Origin: Diospyros lotus | Lineage: Eukaryota > Streptophyta > Magnoliopsida > Ericales > Ebenaceae | Direction of reading: 5' to 3' | Length of the DNA: 64,000 nt | Assembly: GCF_014633365.1 (NCBI RefSeq) | Contig: NC_068349.1 | Location: 19,544,753 to 19,608,752, forward strand | Shown: positions 60,559-64,000 of the stretch, piece by piece | Layout of the letters: every line of letters begins with the position of its first letter | How positions within the stretch are numbered: position 1 is the stretch's first letter | Translations under genes and position numbers: made by a program | The notes under the pieces: generated by a model | The model's input: only the letters and a program-made list of their open reading frames with translations | The model's database searches: none | What the model was told of the DNA's origin: nothing

Positions 60559-61415
60559 TGTAGGCCTCAAGGGGGATAGGGACACATAACACGTGTGTAC
60601 GAGGGTGTGATGCTCTTTCCCAAGAAAGGGTAATGCATCTCCCCTATCCGCAGTGTTGTCCTAGGGTTAAGCTCAGAAGGGCCTTCAAGAGAAACCTTCT
60701 TATGGAGAAAACCCCCCCAGAAGGAAGTGGGTCTAAAACAAGTGTGTCGCATTGCCCTAGGGTAATTCAAGTGGAGGACGTGCATGTCTCCTTATGCTCC
60801 TTAAGAAGTATGGCTAGACCAAGGGGAACTACATAGGTTTAAGAAGCTTGTCTTGGATGGATGATGGGCAAACAAGGGCTTTCACAGGGAAAAATGCTTC
60901 GACCTTGAGAAGGTCTTTCATCGAAGGGATGGCTTCCTCTGGGATTGCTAATGCACAGGCTACTTTGAAAGGACTCTCCTAGGAGGCTATGCCACAACAA
61001 TGGCTCCCCACTTTTTGCTCTAATTGAAAGTAAAAGGAAATAGTAGATAAGATAAATGAGTCATTTTGAAGGATGTAGGATTTACTTTGAAACGAGCGCT
61101 ATATAAGATAAGAATGCAATGTGATTACTCAGGAGAGGGAATTTGAAAATCTATTTTGGAAAATGGCGTGAAGAAGAATCAGAAGAGGTGCTTGTGCAAT
61201 GATGACATGTCAATTTAGCTTCCGGACGTGGGGGTCTATAAATAGTCAATGGTCCTAGAAGGTCTCTATTGTCCCTTCACTCTGATAGATATTTTCGAGC
61301 TTAAGATTCATCTTGAAGAACCTCAATTCCTGAGGAGAGCTTGAGTTTTTCCTCAGAGTAGTAGTCACATAACGTAATTTTTTCGAAAAAGAATTAAACC
61401 AATTGCTGGAAAACA
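60559..61415 (+). mobile_element. Putative LTR flanked by internal sequence on both sides
   Basis: Starts TGTAGGCCTCAAGGGGG after a polypurine tract. It contains a promoter-like GGTCTATAAATAGTC (61230-61244) with a transcription-start-like context, and ends about GCTGGAAAACA. Directly after comes CACCGTCCTTTGGCTAGGGG (61416-61435), a weak match to the GGCGCCGTCTGTGGG primer-site class. No second copy is visible in the window. Confidence 0.45.
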
Positions 61416-61435
61416 CACCGTCCTTTGGCTAGGGG

Positions 61436-63470
61436 AAAGATGAATTGGTTAAGGAATGCTATGAAGGAGAAGATTGCAAAAGAGCATGCACACATAGGCT
61501 AGGATCATGAGCAACGAGTGAAAGCTCCTAAAGATGAAGGTTCCTAAATCCTTTTGTAGAGACAGAACAAAAGACCAAGATAAGAGGCTAGTTCCTTGCA
61601 CCAATTGGCATTAATCCCTCTACAAACGATCCCACAACCAACAAAGGAGGCTTGTGAGTTAGTGGGGAAAGAGCCTTCGAGATTTTTGTAAGGCATTGTT
61701 GCTTTTGTAGAATAGTTGGAAGTTGAGATTGTGGAAGCATCAACGCAACCCAATGTTGAAATTGCATATAAACATTGACTTTTCCAAGTAATGAGGGGTC
61801 ATGCTCAGAAATTAAAATATTACAAGATGAATGTTTTGTAGTTAGAGAACCCTTATTAGCTGCCAATTTTATCAGAGGTTCCCACTGTGTAAAGGGAGAT
61901 GACTCTACCTAATGGTTGGCATCTTCATGGTGAAAACATCAGTACTAGACACGGGGTACTAGACACTGATTTGGTGACCGACCTAGGGGTCGAAAGAAGG
62001 TTGGTTTATTTGACCATCCTGCCTCAAGATGAGGTAAAATTTTTCAAGCAAGCTATCGAAGACATGGATTAGGAAGAACACCTGCTGATTGAATTAAGAG
62101 TTCTACACCCTTTGATTTTTCTTTAGATATTCATTCTTAGAAGCTTATTTTGGCAAGATTATATATACTTTGCATGGGGGGTTAAAGCCATGGTAGTGGA
62201 AAATAAGGCTAACCGTGTTCTCTTCAAGGAAGGGGCCTTTGTAATTAGAACTCAAGGCGTGAGGTGGAATTCTGGCAGTAGGAGTGTTACCAATTCAAGT
62301 CTCGCATCGACGATCTAGAGGAGGAAAAGAACCAACTACAGGGCCTAAGGCCGAGAGTGGGGATGTAAAAATAAAGCTTATGTCCATGGAAGACAAACTA
62401 AAGAGATTGAGGAGCATCAGGGAGACCTAGTGAATGGTGGTGAGAGATATGCAGAAGGCTTACTTGACTCTCTCCAAAGACCATAGTCAAATTTTGGGGG
62501 AGTTGGAGCAGTAGCCCGCAGACAACACATATCTACAGACTTGTCTTTGAGAGGCAGATCGATTTCTTCAACAGATGAATAGGGACAACACCAATGCTCA
62601 AGCCATCAAATAATATCAATTTTCTTGGGACTACCACAAAAGAAAGAGTTATATGCTCAGAACTTTGAAAAACGAGGATTTTACAAGGCTTGAAGTATGT
62701 TGGAGATGATGCGTGCTAGGGAGGCATTCCTCAATCTGATATATTTGGGTGAGGTTGCGAGGATAGAGGTCTTGGATTAGAGGATATGATCTAGATCTCT
62801 ACACCTTGGAGCAAGTTTTGGCGATAGATGCCTAAGATAACTTGGTGAGTTTGTTAAGGCCCTAGAGTCTGTACTTGTCGGAGCCTGATCCTTCTCGAGT
62901 ACTACTAGGGTCTTTTGAAGTGGACCGATCTAGGAATTAGTTTGAAATTCTTGAGGTGCCTACTGGCTTCTTTGATGGGCTCTTTACGCCTTGGAATAGG
63001 TACCCCTTGTGGGTGATTTTTTGACTTAGATAGGGAATTTTTTTTGTAAATTGTATTGGAATGAAGCACAACTTAATGAGTATAAAACTTTTTGGGATTT
63101 AAGAAATTGTTTCCTAGTACATAGTTGATGTATGCAAGATGCAAGTGATAAGGTTAGGAGTACCTGGCACTTGATTTTTTGTTTGATCTCCCCAAATCCT
63201 ATCAAACCATAAAGGTTAGAGAAAAAAGGAATGGAAGAATCGAGTTTGAGCAATGCCTTACCTCGAGGTAAGGCATGATTCACAACAAGGTGCATCTGCT
63301 ATTATTTCCTTATCATTACAACAATAAAAACAAACAAAAATACCACGATTCCCCAGTGTAAGCTAGGGGAGGCTGGTGGTTGCTTTGTAGAAGACAGGTT
63401 AGTTGTCATAATGTAAGGGAAAGCAGAAAGTGTATATTATGTCTTCTAAGCATACCTTTGAGGTTAATGT
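61436..63470 (+). pseudogene. Degenerate reading frames with coiled-coil character, unidentified
   Basis: No long frame, but short plus-strand stretches look protein-derived. About 61955 reads LVTDLGVERRLVYLTILPQD then EVKFFKQAIEDMD. About 62288 reads ECYQFKSRIDDLEEEKNQLQ. About 62440-62520 reads MQKAYLTLSKDHSQILGELE. About 62700-62775 reads LEMMRAREAFLNLIYLGEVA then RIEVLD. All are charged, heptad-like and broken by stops. I do not recognise the family. Position after an LTR suggests the Gag-type or extra ORF of a gypsy-like element. Confidence 0.4.
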
Positions 63471-63479
63471 CACGAGAGC

Positions 63480-64000
63480 TTTGGGATTTCATTTTTGGGG
63501 TTCGAGTTTCCCTACATCTGCAATAGAATACCAGGAGAGGTTTTATTAAGGTTGTTCAGCACGCAGTGCCTGCCTCCACAACTAGAATGTTGTAAGGTGA
63601 TTTTTGTTTTCACGATTCAACTTAGTTTACATTCGAAAGAAGAGTGCCAAATATTTTGTTTTAGCGGTTCAACATATGATGCTTACTTCCGCAACCAAGT
63701 TATCTTAAGACAGTTTAACTTCACTCCTACGTGTGCAACCAAGTTTTGTTGAGGCGATTTAGCTTCGTGCCTACTTTTGCAACCATAATACTAGTATTTT
63801 GTTTAAGCAGTTCGACGTGTGGTGCCTACTTTTGTAATTCGAGAGATTTTGGATGACGCATTTTGGATGAAGCTTACATCTGCTGCCAGAGGCACCTTTT
63901 GGGTAATGTGGTTCGAATAAAGCTTACATCCGTAAGGGGAGATTTTAGCAACACGGTTCGACGAAAACCACCCTACATCAGCACTTTTGGAGGTGCAGTT
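63480..64000. repeat. Decayed tandem array running past the window end
   Basis: Roughly eight diverged units of about 50-65 bp share GCGGTTCAAC(A/G)T, a GTGCCTACTT or GCTTACATCTG segment, GCAACCA and TTTTGTT(G/T)AG. It lies in the same position (after coding, before 3' LTR) as the arrays of the two Tat-like derivatives. Confidence 0.7.

Noticed and set aside
61544..61866. Minus-strand frames of 69-92 codons
   Set aside because: They lie antisense to the plus-strand element; no start context or domain, and protein-like signals here are on the other strand.

Overview
The window is plant nuclear DNA, almost certainly from an angiosperm. It is an AT-rich stretch of transposable elements inserted into one another, with almost no ordinary genes. 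The evidence is plant-type Ty3/gypsy lineages (Athila-like and Tat-like), a CACTA transposon with TNP1/TNP2-type genes, a plant L1-type LINE, a hAT-type element and a nuclear tRNA-Gly. The species cannot be named from the sequence. The only locus that looks intact and possibly functional is tRNA-Gly(TCC) at 27994-28065.

Layout: 1-12882 is a minus-strand Athila-like retrotransposon whose far LTR is cut by the window edge. It has decayed gag, protease, RT, RNase H and integrase, a tRNA-Asp primer site and a polypurine tract. Between integrase and the 3' LTR it carries an intron-free, nearly full-length copy of a LONELY GUY (LOG) cytokinin-activating enzyme (2000-2659), in the same orientation as pol and broken by one stop at codon 19. 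A solo LTR (3932-5358) is nested in it. The element itself sits in a LINE (12888-16390), which is also split by a 2.5-kb solo LTR with a perfect TAAAG duplication. 16600-22905 is an array of TTAGCGACGG-type palindromic repeats split by a 4.7-kb Tat-like deletion derivative (17821-22495, TSD AATAG). 23954-26340 holds two LTR-like blocks, followed by the tRNA gene and a hAT-like element (28824-29796, TSD TTTCTAAC). 29963-34800 is a solo-LTR-like sequence interrupted by a second small Tat-like derivative (31009-33779, TSD AAAGA).

35352-55454 is a CACTA transposon of about 20 kb, minus strand, with TNP2 and TNP1 pseudogenes. It is swollen by four solo LTRs (38603-39924, 41651-43983, 45304-47896, 51598-54249), each with a perfect 5-bp duplication. 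55705-59919 is another LTR-like sequence split by a solo LTR (56644-59194, TSD ATTAG). 60-64 kb holds an LTR flanked by internal-type sequence on both sides, coiled-coil coding remnants and a decaying tandem array that runs off the end.

No host pathway or operon is present. The genes visible are transposition genes, nearly all broken. The two main observations are the LOG copy inside an LTR retrotransposon and the strong enrichment of large solo LTRs of one family (five with perfect TSDs), which records repeated LTR-LTR recombination at this locus.
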